Origin: Firm-04 sp045627405
GTDB lineage: Bacteria; Bacillota; Clostridia; Oscillospirales; Ruminococcaceae
Reading direction: 5' to 3'
NCBI GenBank assembly: GCA_045627405.1
Contig: JAZQNP010000097.1
Span: forward strand, 1-64,000
DNA length: 64,000 nucleotides
Position numbers and translations under genes: made by a program. The notes beneath the pieces were generated by a model. That model did not search any database, had not been told where the DNA came from, and worked only from the letters and a program-made list of their open reading frames with translations. This document shows, one piece after another, positions 35,004 through 43,928 of this stretch (its first letter is position 1; each line of letters begins with the position of its first letter).

Positions 35004-35006
35004 AAA

Positions 35007-35034
35007 AAGCCTGTGACAGTGCGTCACAGGCTTT
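35007..35034. terminator. Bidirectional terminator between sigK and the CD1247-type gene
   Basis: A perfect 12-bp stem AAAGCCTGTGAC / GTCACAGGCTTT with a short loop. It has an A-run on the left (T-run for the minus strand) and T/C-rich bases on the right. Confidence 0.88.
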
Positions 35035-35047
35035 CTCTGTGTTCGTT

Positions 35048-35599
35048 TTAAAGCTCGCTGTCAGATGAATCCGCCTCATCCGCATCGACATCTGCTTCAT
35101 CTTCGAGGACATATTCCGCTTCGATGTTATCGTAATTGAATTCGATCTGTTCACCGCAGTACGGACAGGTCATGCTGCCTTCTTCGAGTCTGCGCTCACT
35201 CAGAGCCAGCGTTTCCTCGCAGCCGGGGCAGTTGACAATATACTTTGGCGTTTCAAAGTCCTCTTCGTCCTCATCTTCGTAGTCGAAATCGTCATAATCG
35301 GGCGGCAGAACGCTGCCGATCGGATACTCGTCATCGTCGTCATCATAGAGTGCGTCGTCATCGTCATCGTCGTCTTCATCGCAGTAGAGATCGGACTCGA
35401 CCTCACCCAGATCCTGATCGAGCAGATCACACAGCTCTGTCAGTTCATCGACCTGCGACTGCAAATCGTCAATATAGACCGCCATTTCCTCCATGACATC
35501 GGACATTTGCAGGATTGCCTTGCCCTCTTTGGTAGAGCCGTCCAGCTCCATTCCGTCGAGCAGACCTTTCAGATATGCCATTTTCTCCGTCAGCTTCAT
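35048..35599 (-). CDS. CD1247-type acidic zinc-ribbon protein
   Basis: A 183-residue protein. The N-terminal domain (1-70) is helical (EKMAYLKGLLDGMELDG, EEMAVYIDDLQSQVDELTEL), like the CD1247 N-terminal domain common in clostridia. A very acidic Asp-rich stretch follows (about 72-115). Then comes a zinc ribbon with two Cys pairs (CPGC ... CPYCGEQIEFN) and an acidic tail. Function is unknown. It lies 57 bp downstream of efp on the same strand, a pairing seen in related genomes as I recall, so co-transcription is likely. Confidence 0.82.
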   Translation of the reverse strand: MKLTEKMAYLKGLLDGMELDGSTKEGKAILQMSDVMEEMAVYIDDLQSQVDELTELCDLLDQDLGEVESDLYCDEDDDDDDDALYDDDDDEYPIGSVLPPDYDDFDYEDEDEEDFETPKYIVNCPGCEETLALSERRLEEGSMTCPYCGEQIEFNYDNIEAEYVLEDEADVDADEADSSDSEL

Positions 35600-35656
35600 G
35601 GTTGGTGCTCCTTTCCCGATTTTGAAATTCCGGCAGCAGCCGTAAAGAATGGGAGC

Positions 35657-36214
35657 TTATGCGCGCTCCATGTATTCGCCGGTTCTGGTATCAATGCGGA
35701 TCTTATCACCCTCGTTGATGAAGAGCGGGACACGGATCTCCGCACCGGTCTCAACAACAGCCGGCTTGGTTGCGTTGGTTGCGGTGTTGCCCTTGACGCC
35801 GGGTTCGGTTTCCGTAATTGTCAGCTCGACAAAGAACGGCGGCTCGATGCCGAAGACATTGCCCTTATAGGACAGCACCTTGACGATTTCCTCTTCCTTG
35901 ACGAAATCGAGTGCATTGCCGACAACATCCTTGCTGATCGGCACCTGATCGTAGGTTTCCATGTCCATGAAGTAGAACAGTTCGCCGTCATTATAGCTGT
36001 ACTGCATGTCCTTGCGCTCAACGAACGCAGTCGGGAACTTTGCAGTCGGGTTAAACGAAGTCTCAACGACTGCGCCGGTGATGACATTCTTGTACTTGGT
36101 GCGGACAAAAGCGGCACCCTTACCCGGCTTGACGTGCTGGAACTCGATCACCTGAACGACCTGACCGTCCATTTCAAAGGTCATGCCGTTGCGAAAATCA
36201 CCTGCTGAAATCAT
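35657..36214 (-). CDS. efp: Translation elongation factor P
   Basis: A 185-residue three-barrel protein that relieves ribosome stalling at proline runs. It starts MISAGDFRNGMTFEMDG. The modifiable tip is VKPGKGAAFVR with K32. The C-terminal signature GDKIRIDTRTGEYMERA is present. ATG 36214 follows GGAGGGTATTAC. Upstream in-frame codons up to 36457 lack a ribosome site. It has its own SigA promoter. Confidence 0.97.
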   Translation of the reverse strand: MISAGDFRNGMTFEMDGQVVQVIEFQHVKPGKGAAFVRTKYKNVITGAVVETSFNPTAKFPTAFVERKDMQYSYNDGELFYFMDMETYDQVPISKDVVGNALDFVKEEEIVKVLSYKGNVFGIEPPFFVELTITETEPGVKGNTATNATKPAVVETGAEIRVPLFINEGDKIRIDTRTGEYMERA

Positions 36215-36266
36215 GTGTAATACCCTCCAAATCAAATCTATGAATGTTCGCCATTCCAATGGTTCT

Positions 36267-36295
36267 ATTTTACACGATATTGACGCATTTTGCAA
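36267..36295 (-). promoter_or_regulatory. SigA-type promoter for efp
   Basis: Minus strand TTGCAA (36295-36290), 17 bp spacer, TAAAAT (36272-36267). Confidence 0.7.
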
Positions 36296-36362
36296 TAGGA
36301 TTGAGCAAAAAAAGAACGGATGCACAAAATCAAAAATATTATCGCGCTTCATTTCGGCATTT

Positions 36363-36384
36363 TGCACATCATCCAATTTGTGCA
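36363..36384. repeat. Inverted repeat upstream of the transglutaminase-like gene
   Basis: TGCACA and TGTGCA separated by 10 bases, about 70 bp before ATG 36452 in a GTGTGT-rich stretch. It could be an operator. I see no convincing core promoter for the gene. Confidence 0.3.
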
Positions 36385-36451
36385 TGTGTGTGTATGCATC
36401 TGCCGGTATATGTGCAAATCGGCGGGCATACGCTGAACGGGGGGGATTCCG

Positions 36452-37327
36452 ATGCAAATGCGGTGTATAGCAATTTTCACAGGCATCTGTCTGCTGTTAT
36501 GCGGATGCAGCAAACACACGGAAATCGGACAGGCAGATTCCGCAGCAGTGACGGTTCCGGATGCTGCTTTTCCGGTGCTGCGGGATGAAGAGGCGTGGGA
36601 GAGGCGTCTTTGTGCAGCACTTTCGGGTGCGGAAGAAGCAGCTTGCGGCTGGGTTCCCGCACCGGATGTACAAACGGTGCTGGGAGCAATGCCGGAGATC
36701 GCAGAGCGTGCAGCAGATTCAGATTCGGTCAGCGGGATGTTTCTCAGAGAGATCAGCTGGACGCATCGGGACATGCAGGACGGTTGTGTTCTGACTGTGC
36801 GGTTTTCGTATGACGGGAAGCGGGATGAGATCATGCAGAAAAGAGCGGAGCTGCTGCGGGCGGCGGCGCAATGGAAGGCACAATATACGATGCTGCCGGA
36901 GGATGTGCGTGTGCTGCTTTTGCATGACACTCTGATTCGCACCTGTACCTATGACGGCAGCGGTGAAGCGGTGCATACGGCATACGGTGCGTGGATTTGC
37001 GGCACAGCGGTCTGCGACGGATATGCTGCTGCGTTTCAGTTGTTTTCTGATGCAATGGGTGTGTCCTGCATGACAGTGACCGGCGCGGCTTTGACGGATG
37101 CCGGTTTGTGGGTGCCCCACGCGTGGAATCTGGTGCAGCTTGGCGGAGAATGGTATCACATCGACTGCACATGGGATGACAGTGACAGCGGCGCACCGCT
37201 GCACACATGGTTCCTCTGTACGGATGATGAGGCGGCGCAGACGCATATGTGGGATGTACAGAATTATCCGGCGGCAGACAGCAAAACGGTTTCCTATCAG
37301 ACGGTTCTGGAAGATATGCTGCGGTGA
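36452..37327 (+). CDS. Lipoprotein with transglutaminase-like cysteine protease domain
   Basis: A 291-residue protein with signal peptide and lipobox LCGC (Cys19). The C-terminal half (about 150-260) is a transglutaminase-like fold with the triad visible: Cys in GTAVCDGYAAAFQ, His in VPHAWNLVQLGGEWYHID and Asp in HIDCTWDD. Such extracellular proteins act as peptidases or peptidoglycan-associated enzymes in Firmicutes; the substrate is unknown. ATG 36452 follows GGGGGGATTC. Monocistronic. Confidence 0.85.
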   Translation: MQMRCIAIFTGICLLLCGCSKHTEIGQADSAAVTVPDAAFPVLRDEEAWERRLCAALSGAEEAACGWVPAPDVQTVLGAMPEIAERAADSDSVSGMFLREISWTHRDMQDGCVLTVRFSYDGKRDEIMQKRAELLRAAAQWKAQYTMLPEDVRVLLLHDTLIRTCTYDGSGEAVHTAYGAWICGTAVCDGYAAAFQLFSDAMGVSCMTVTGAALTDAGLWVPHAWNLVQLGGEWYHIDCTWDDSDSGAPLHTWFLCTDDEAAQTHMWDVQNYPAADSKTVSYQTVLEDMLR

Positions 37328-37385
37328 TTGTGCAAATTATATAAAAAACGGGTTAAATATTTGGCAGATGAAATTGAAAAACTGC

Positions 37386-37414
37386 ATGACAAATTTGGAA
37401 AAAAGTGCTATAAT
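37386..37414 (+). promoter_or_regulatory. SigA-type promoter of the fucose operon
   Basis: ATGACA (37386-37391), 17 bp spacer, TATAAT (37409-37414). The 85-base leader holds a small hairpin (TTGCTTTC / GAAAGGCAA, about 37427-37450). Confidence 0.68.
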
Positions 37415-37499
37415 TGGTACATAGTTGCTTTCACTCTGTGCGAAAGGCAAAAGAGAGCAGCGAGTATTTGTTTGATTATATAAAACGGAGGACATGAAC

Positions 37500-39302
37500 A
37501 TGGCAAACAGCAGACTGATCGGCGCATATCCGGTGATCGGCATCCGCCCGACAATCGACGGCAGACGCGGGTATCTCAAAGTACGGGAATCTCTGGAAGA
37601 CCAGACGATGAATATGGCAAAATCTGCGGCGAAGCTGTTCACGGAGAATCTGCGCTATACAAACGGTGAGCCGGTGAAGGTTGTCATCGCAGATACGACC
37701 ATCGGCAGAGTCGGAGAAGCAGCGGCATGTGCGGACAAGTTCAAGCGTGAAGGCGTGGACATCACGCTGACGGTTACACCGTGCTGGTGCTACGGCGCGG
37801 AGACGATGGATATGGATCCGAACACCATCAAGGCGGTCTGGGGCTTCAACGGCACAGAACGTCCGGGTGCGGTCTATCTGGCATCTGTGCTGGCGACCCA
37901 TGCGCAGAAGGGACTGCCGGCTTTCGGTATTTACGGTCACGACGTTTGTGAAGCGGACGATACCGAGATTCCGGAAGATGTGCGCGAGAAGCTGCTCCGT
38001 TTCGGCAGAGCGGCAGTGGCGGCTGCGACAATGCGCGGCAAATCCTATTTGCAGATCGGTTCCATCTGCATGGGCATTGGCGGTTCGATCATCAGTCCGG
38101 AGTTTATCGAAGAATATCTCGGTATGCGTGTGGAGTCGGTCGATGAGGTCGAGATCATCCGCCGCATGACTGAGAATATCTATGACGAGGCGGAGTATCA
38201 GAAGGCACTTGCATGGACAAAGGCGAACTGCAAAGAGGGCTTTGACAAGAATCCGGAGGCTCTGCGCAAGACCTCAGAGCAGAAGGAAGCCGACTGGGAA
38301 TTTGTCGTCAAGATGATGTGCATTATCAAGGATCTGATGAACGGCAATCCGAACCTGCCGGCGGGCAGAGAAGAGGAGATGGTCGGACACAATGCGATTG
38401 CTGCCGGCTTCCAGGGACAGCGGCAGTGGACAGACTTTTATCCGAATGCAGATTTTGCAGAAGCACTGCTCAATACTACCTTTGACTGGAACGGAACCCG
38501 CGAGCCGTATATCCTTGCGACCGAGAACGATACCCTGAACGGCATCAGCATGCTTTTCATGAAGCTGCTGACCAATCGTGCGCAGATGTTTGCGGATGTC
38601 CGTACCTATTGGAGCGGCGATGCTCTGAAAAAAGCGGCGAATTATGAGCTGACCGGCAAGGCAAAGGAAGCCGACGGCTTCATCCATCTGATCAATTCGG
38701 GCGCATGCTGTCTGGACGCCTGCGGCAAAGCAAAGGATGAGAGCGGCGCACCGGTCATGAAACCGTGGTATGACGTGACGGAAGCGGATCAGAAAGCGAT
38801 CATGGATGCGGTCACATGGAATTATGCTGACTGCGGTTATTTCCGCGGCGGCGGTTTTTCGTCCCGTTTTGTGACAGATGCAGAGATGCCGGTTACAATG
38901 ATCCGTCTGAATCTGGTCAAGGGCTTGGGACCGATGCTGCAAATTGCAGAGGGCTGGACCGTACAGCTCCCTGACGAGGTCAACGATATTCTCTGGAAGC
39001 GCACGGATTATACATGGCCGTGTACATGGTTCACCCCGCGCATGACCGGCAAGGGTGCATTCACCTCTGCCTATGAGGTCATGAACCGCTGGGGCGCAAA
39101 CCACGGTGCGATTTGCTACGGTCACATCGGTGCGGATCTGATCACACTGGCATCGGTGCTGCGCATTCCGGTTGCGATGCACAATGTACCGGAGGAAAAG
39201 ATTTTCCGTCCGGCAGCATGGAATGCGTTCGGCATGGAGGCTGAGGGCGCAGATTACAGAGCCTGTGCCGCATACGGACCGATGTATAAGGCGATTCGAT
39301 GA
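37500..39302 (+). CDS. fucI: L-fucose isomerase
   Basis: A 600-residue cytosolic enzyme converting L-fucose to L-fuculose. It starts MANSRLIGAYPVIGIRPTID and contains VWGFNGTERPGAVYLA and GFQGQRQWTDFYPN. Metal-binding segments are present (ILATENDTLNGISMLFMKLL, with Glu and Asp ligands). Length is as expected for FucI. ATG 37500 is 8 bases after GGAGG; an ATG at 37494 is too close to it. First gene of the fuc operon. Confidence 0.95.
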   Translation: MANSRLIGAYPVIGIRPTIDGRRGYLKVRESLEDQTMNMAKSAAKLFTENLRYTNGEPVKVVIADTTIGRVGEAAACADKFKREGVDITLTVTPCWCYGAETMDMDPNTIKAVWGFNGTERPGAVYLASVLATHAQKGLPAFGIYGHDVCEADDTEIPEDVREKLLRFGRAAVAAATMRGKSYLQIGSICMGIGGSIISPEFIEEYLGMRVESVDEVEIIRRMTENIYDEAEYQKALAWTKANCKEGFDKNPEALRKTSEQKEADWEFVVKMMCIIKDLMNGNPNLPAGREEEMVGHNAIAAGFQGQRQWTDFYPNADFAEALLNTTFDWNGTREPYILATENDTLNGISMLFMKLLTNRAQMFADVRTYWSGDALKKAANYELTGKAKEADGFIHLINSGACCLDACGKAKDESGAPVMKPWYDVTEADQKAIMDAVTWNYADCGYFRGGGFSSRFVTDAEMPVTMIRLNLVKGLGPMLQIAEGWTVQLPDEVNDILWKRTDYTWPCTWFTPRMTGKGAFTSAYEVMNRWGANHGAICYGHIGADLITLASVLRIPVAMHNVPEEKIFRPAAWNAFGMEAEGADYRACAAYGPMYKAIR

Positions 39303-40789
39303 AAAAGAATGTACTTGCGATAGATTTCGGTGCATCCGGCGGAAGAGCGATTGTCGGCACATGGGAAAACGGGGAAATCAGGGCAACAGAGATTCATCGT
39401 TTTACCAATGATCCGGTACGGATCGGCGGCACGCTTTACTGGGATGTGCTGCGGCTGCTGCATGAGATCAAACAGAGCCTTCTGAAAGCAAAGCCGTACG
39501 GCATTGCCGGCATTGGCATTGACACATGGGGTGTGGATTTCGGGCTGATTGACGCACAGGGGCGGCTGCTTGCCAACCCTGTGCATTACCGGGATGCACG
39601 CACACACGGTACGGTGCAAAAGGCATTGGGTCAGATTTCTGCGGAGGAGCTGTATGCTGTAACCGGCAATCAGATCATGGAGATTAACACCCTGTTTCAG
39701 CTGATCGCACTGCGCGAACAGGATCCGGAGCTGCTTGCCCGGGCAGACAAGCTTCTGTTGATGCCGGATCTGTTTGCCTATTTTCTGACAGGGGAGATCG
39801 GTGCAGAGCGTTCGATTGCATCGACCACGCAGCTTTATGATCAGAAAACCGGAGACTGGGCATACGATATTGCAGATCTGTTCGGGATTCCCGCAAAGAT
39901 TCTGCCCCCGATCCAAGATGCAGGAAGCGTTCGCGGAATGCTCTCGCAGGAGATCTGTGAAGAGCTGGGAATTGATCCTGTTCCGGTGTACGCGGTCTGC
40001 GGACATGACACACAGTCTGCATGGCTTGCTGCACCGGCATCGGATGAAGAAAGCGTGTTTCTGAGTTGCGGCACATGGTCTCTGCTTGGCACGGAGCGGC
40101 TTGGAAATGCGGTCTTATCTGCTGATGCAATGCAGCACGAGATGACCAATGAGGTCGGCTACGAAAACCGCATTTCATTTCTGCGCAATATCACAGGGCT
40201 TTGGCTGATACAGGAGAGCAGGCGGCAGTTTCTCAGGGATAATAAGAGCTATTCCTATGCGGATATGGAGCAGCTTGCACGCGCGGAAAAGCCGCTCTCG
40301 TCATTTGTCGATACAGACGATCCGCGCTTTGGAACAGAGGGCGATCTGCCGGCGCGTGTGCGTGAATACTGTGCTGCATCCGGACAATCGGTTCCGGAGA
40401 CGGACGGCGCGGTGATTCGCTGTATTTACGAGAGCCTCGCATTGAAATATCGTGCTGCAATTTCGGAGCTTTCTGCATGTACGGGAACGAATTACCGCAC
40501 GCTGCATCTGTTCGGCGGCGGCACCAAGGATACATTCTTAGCGCAGATGACCGCAGATGCCTGCGGCATTGCGGTGACGGCGGGTCCCATTGAAGCGACA
40601 GCATACGGCAATCTGGGCGTGCAGCTTTTGGCAGCAGGTGAAATCGGCTCTGTTTCCGCGCTGCGTGAGGCAATTACGCAGACGGAGCCGCCGAAACAGT
40701 ATGAACCCGATACAGCAGTTCGCAGCGCATGGGATGCGGCTTACCTGCGCTATCAGGAAATTTTGAAGAAAATGAAAGGAGCCGGATAA
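39299..40789 (+). CDS. fucK: FGGY-family kinase, rhamnulokinase/L-fuculokinase type
   Basis: A 496-residue sugar kinase overlapping fucI by 4 bases (ATGA). Motifs: AIDFGASGGRAIVG (phosphate 1), IGIDTWGVDFGLID, VCGHDTQSAWLA, FLSCGTWSLLG and LHLFGGGTKDTFLAQMTAD. The sequence looks more like rhamnulokinase (RhaB) than E. coli FucK, but the operon with fucI, fucU and fucA shows that it should phosphorylate L-fuculose to L-fuculose 1-phosphate. Activity on L-rhamnulose as well is possible. Confidence 0.88.
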   Translation: MKKNVLAIDFGASGGRAIVGTWENGEIRATEIHRFTNDPVRIGGTLYWDVLRLLHEIKQSLLKAKPYGIAGIGIDTWGVDFGLIDAQGRLLANPVHYRDARTHGTVQKALGQISAEELYAVTGNQIMEINTLFQLIALREQDPELLARADKLLLMPDLFAYFLTGEIGAERSIASTTQLYDQKTGDWAYDIADLFGIPAKILPPIQDAGSVRGMLSQEICEELGIDPVPVYAVCGHDTQSAWLAAPASDEESVFLSCGTWSLLGTERLGNAVLSADAMQHEMTNEVGYENRISFLRNITGLWLIQESRRQFLRDNKSYSYADMEQLARAEKPLSSFVDTDDPRFGTEGDLPARVREYCAASGQSVPETDGAVIRCIYESLALKYRAAISELSACTGTNYRTLHLFGGGTKDTFLAQMTADACGIAVTAGPIEATAYGNLGVQLLAAGEIGSVSALREAITQTEPPKQYEPDTAVRSAWDAAYLRYQEILKKMKGAG

Positions 40790-40790
40790 T

Positions 40791-41225
40791 ATGCTGAAAA
40801 ATATACCGGCGATTCTGTCTCCGGAGCTTTTAAAGGTGCTGTGTGAGATGGGTCATTCTGACCGCATTGTGATTGCAGACGGGAACTTTCCGGCTGAGAC
40901 AATGGGAAAAAACGCCATTGTCGTGCGCTGTGACGGACACGGCGTACCGGAGCTGCTGGATGCAATCTTGCAGCTTTTTCCGCTGGATACCTATGTAGAG
41001 AAACCGGTCAGCCTGATGGAGGTCATGCCGGGGGATCCGGTGAAAACACCCATCTGGGACACCTACAAAGAGATCATTGCAAAGCACGATGCACGCGGTG
41101 CAGACGCTGTCGGAACTGTGGAGCGGTTTGCATTTTATGAGCAGGCAAAAACAGCATATGCAATCATAGCGACCGGCGAAAAGGCAGTTTACGCAAATGT
41201 GATGCTGCAAAAAGGTGTTGTTTAA
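40791..41225 (+). CDS. fucU: L-fucose mutarotase (RbsD/FucU family)
   Basis: A 144-residue protein of the RbsD/FucU family: MLKNIPAILSPELLKVLCEM, GHSDRIVIADGNFPAE with the catalytic His, and a YANVMLQKGVV end. It interconverts alpha- and beta-L-fucose so that the isomerase receives the right anomer. It starts one base after the kinase stop, with AAAGGAG upstream. Confidence 0.93.
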   Translation: MLKNIPAILSPELLKVLCEMGHSDRIVIADGNFPAETMGKNAIVVRCDGHGVPELLDAILQLFPLDTYVEKPVSLMEVMPGDPVKTPIWDTYKEIIAKHDARGADAVGTVERFAFYEQAKTAYAIIATGEKAVYANVMLQKGVV

Positions 41226-41250
41226 CTGTATAACAGGGGAGGAATGCACA

Positions 41251-41937
41251 ATGTATGAGGACATCAAGCAGGCGATGGTCGAGGTCTGTCACAAGATGTG
41301 GCAGAAAGGCTGGGTCGCAGCAAATGACGGCAATGTGACTGTCAAGGTTGCAGAGGGAAAGTATCTTGCGACGCAGACCGGGGTCAGCAAGGCGGATATT
41401 ACGGTGGATAAGATCGGTCTGATCGACGACAGTTTTCAGATTCTCGAAGCAGCAGAGGGATGGAGACCGTCCTCCGAGGTGAAGATGCATCTCAAATGCT
41501 ACCATGACCGACCGGATGTCGGAGCCGTGGTGCATGCACATCCGCCGGTCGCGACGGGCTTTGCCTGTGCGCATCAGTCACTGGATGATTACTGCATGAT
41601 TGAAACAGTGATCGCGGTCGGATCCGTACCGAACACGCCGTACGGCACCCCTTCAACCTATGAGGTTCCCGAGGCGATTGCGCCGTATTTGCAGGAGCAT
41701 GATGTTATGCTGCTGATGAATCACGGTGCGCTGACAGTCGGAGCCGATCTGACAACGGCATATTACCGCATGGAGACGCTGGAATTGCAGGCACAGATCT
41801 CGCTGGTTGCAAGGCTGCTCGGCGGAGCGGTTGATATTTCCCGCGAGAACATTGACCGTCTGATCGGAATGCGTGCGCAGTACGGCGTGACGGGAAAACA
41901 TCCGGGATATAAAAAATATCCCCCGGAACAAAAATAA
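41251..41937 (+). CDS. fucA: L-fuculose-phosphate aldolase (class II)
   Basis: A 228-residue class II aldolase/adducin-family enzyme splitting L-fuculose 1-phosphate into dihydroxyacetone phosphate and L-lactaldehyde. Visible: WVAANDGNVTVKV, the catalytic Glu in EVKMHLKCYHDRPDVGA, zinc histidines in VVHAHPP and MNHGALTVG. ATG 41251 follows GGGGAGGAATGCACA. It completes the fucose route. No lactaldehyde reductase or fucose transporter gene is present here. Confidence 0.92.
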   Translation: MYEDIKQAMVEVCHKMWQKGWVAANDGNVTVKVAEGKYLATQTGVSKADITVDKIGLIDDSFQILEAAEGWRPSSEVKMHLKCYHDRPDVGAVVHAHPPVATGFACAHQSLDDYCMIETVIAVGSVPNTPYGTPSTYEVPEAIAPYLQEHDVMLLMNHGALTVGADLTTAYYRMETLELQAQISLVARLLGGAVDISRENIDRLIGMRAQYGVTGKHPGYKKYPPEQK

Positions 41938-41948
41938 GTGCAGAAAAT

Positions 41949-41979
41949 AAAGCCGATGCGAAATGCATCGGCTTTTTCT
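41949..41979. terminator. Terminator between fucA and exporter 2
   Basis: A stem GCCGATGC / GCATCGGC flanked by AAA and TTTTT, usable from both sides. Confidence 0.85.
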
Positions 41980-42002
41980 GTTCATTTGCGAACGCTGTGT
42001 GA

Positions 42003-43928
42003 TTACTCTAATTCAAATGCACCGGTATACAGCTGATAGTAAGTACCTTTTTCTGCAATCAGAGCTTCATGACTGCCGCGTTCGATGATTCTGCCGTGGT
42101 CAAGCACCATGATGATGTCAGAATTCTTGACTGTCGAGAGGCGGTGGGCGATGACAAAGACGGTTCTGCCCTTCATCAGCGCATCCATACCGCGCTGGAC
42201 GATTGCCTCGGTGCGTGTGTCGATGGAGGATGTCGCTTCATCGAGGATCATGACAGGCGGGTCTGCAACAGCCGCACGGGCAATCGCAAGAAGCTGACGC
42301 TGCCCCTGCGAGAGATTCGCGCCGTTTCCGCTGAGCATGGTGTTGTAGCCTTCCGGCAGCCGCGTGATGAAGTCATCCGCGCCGACGAGGCGTGCAGCTT
42401 CCTGACATTCTTCATCGGTGGCATCCAGTCTTCCGTATCGGATATTTTCCATAACCGTTCCGGTAAAGAGATTGGTCTCTTGCAGCACGATGCCGAGAGA
42501 GCGGCGGAGATCCTGCTTCTTGATTTTGTTGATGTTAATGCCGTCGTAGCGGATTTTGCCGTCTGCGATGTCGTAGAAGCGGTTGATGAGGTTTGTAATG
42601 GTGGTTTTGCCCGCGCCGGTCGCACCGACAAAGGCGACTTTCTGTCCGGGCTTTGCAAAGACAGACACATTTTTCAGCACCGGTTTGCCCTCTTCATAGG
42701 CAAAGTCTACATCGTTCAGCGTGACATCGCCTTGCAGGAGGGTATAGGTAACAGAGCCGTCGGCACTGTGCGGATGCCGCCAGGCCCACTGATGGGTGCG
42801 CGCATCGGTCTCAGTAACCGTTCCGTCTTCCGCGACTTTCGCGTTGACGAGCTGAACATAGCCGTCATCAGATTCGGGCTTTTCATCCATCAGTGCGAAG
42901 ATTCGTTCCGCACCGGCGACAGCCATGACGATGGAGTTCATCTGCTGTGTGACCTGATTGAGGTTGCCGGTAAACTGCTTTGTCATATTGAGGAACGGCA
43001 CCACAATGTCGATGCTGAGTGCCATGCCGGAAATTGCCAGATTCGGAGCCTCTGTGATAAGGAGCGCGCCGCCGACAGCCGCGATGATGACATAGAGAAT
43101 ATTGCCGATGTTCATGATGATCGGTGCCAGTGCATTGGCATACGCATGTGCGTGATAGCTGTCCTCAAAGAGCTGTTCATTGATGCTGTCGAAATCCTGC
43201 TGACTTTTCTCTTCGTGGCAGAAAACCTGAACGACCTTCTGTCCGTTCATCATCTCCTGTACATAGCCCTCGGTTTTACCGACCGACATCTGCTGACGGA
43301 CGAAGTATTTTGCGGAACCGCCGCCGATTTTTCCGGAGACAAGAATCATGATAAACACGCCTGTAATGACAACGAGTGTCAGCCATACGCTGTACCAGAG
43401 CATGATGGAGAAAACGAAGAGTACAACCGATCCCGCCTGTAAAAGCTGCGGAATTGCCATGGATATGAGCTGACGGAGCGTGTCGAGGTCGTTGGTATAA
43501 TAGCTCATAATATCGCCGTGCTTGTGTGTATCGAAGAACTTGATCGGCAGATTCTGCATGCCGTCAAAGAGCTTTTGGCGCATTTTGTTGAGGAAGCCCT
43601 GCGTCATGATCGCAATGAGCTGCTGATAGAGTGTCATCGCAGTGAGCGAGAGTACATACAGCCCGATCAGGACAACGACTTTCGGTATGATGACATTTTT
43701 TGCAGCATCCCAGTCGCCGGTTTTCATGTAGACCTCAATATCCGCGAGCACTTTCTGCATGAAAATGGAGGGGATCGCAGAGGCAGCCGCCGAGAACAGA
43801 ATACAGACAATGGAAACGGGGAGCAGCACAGGATAGAATCCGCGGAGCATTTTCAGCAGTCTGCCGATGGACTTGAATGCTTCTCCTTTGGAACGCGGGT
43901 CACCGTAGCCTTTCATATTACGCGGCAT
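42003..43928 (-). CDS. ABC exporter half-transporter, catalytic-site subunit (exporter 2)
   Basis: A 641-residue half-transporter. Walker A is GATGAGKTTIT, the signature is the altered LSQGQRQLL, Walker B is intact (VMILDEATSSIDTRTE) and the switch is FVIAHRLST. An extra loop of about 40 residues lies between membrane and ATPase domains (around DGTVTETDARTHQWAW). ATG 43928 follows GGAGGTGGAAACG and overlaps the upstream partner by 11 bp. It pairs with the next gene as a BmrCD-like heterodimer, under a MarR regulator. Confidence 0.9.
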   Translation of the reverse strand: MPRNMKGYGDPRSKGEAFKSIGRLLKMLRGFYPVLLPVSIVCILFSAAASAIPSIFMQKVLADIEVYMKTGDWDAAKNVIIPKVVVLIGLYVLSLTAMTLYQQLIAIMTQGFLNKMRQKLFDGMQNLPIKFFDTHKHGDIMSYYTNDLDTLRQLISMAIPQLLQAGSVVLFVFSIMLWYSVWLTLVVITGVFIMILVSGKIGGGSAKYFVRQQMSVGKTEGYVQEMMNGQKVVQVFCHEEKSQQDFDSINEQLFEDSYHAHAYANALAPIIMNIGNILYVIIAAVGGALLITEAPNLAISGMALSIDIVVPFLNMTKQFTGNLNQVTQQMNSIVMAVAGAERIFALMDEKPESDDGYVQLVNAKVAEDGTVTETDARTHQWAWRHPHSADGSVTYTLLQGDVTLNDVDFAYEEGKPVLKNVSVFAKPGQKVAFVGATGAGKTTITNLINRFYDIADGKIRYDGININKIKKQDLRRSLGIVLQETNLFTGTVMENIRYGRLDATDEECQEAARLVGADDFITRLPEGYNTMLSGNGANLSQGQRQLLAIARAAVADPPVMILDEATSSIDTRTEAIVQRGMDALMKGRTVFVIAHRLSTVKNSDIIMVLDHGRIIERGSHEALIAEKGTYYQLYTGAFELE

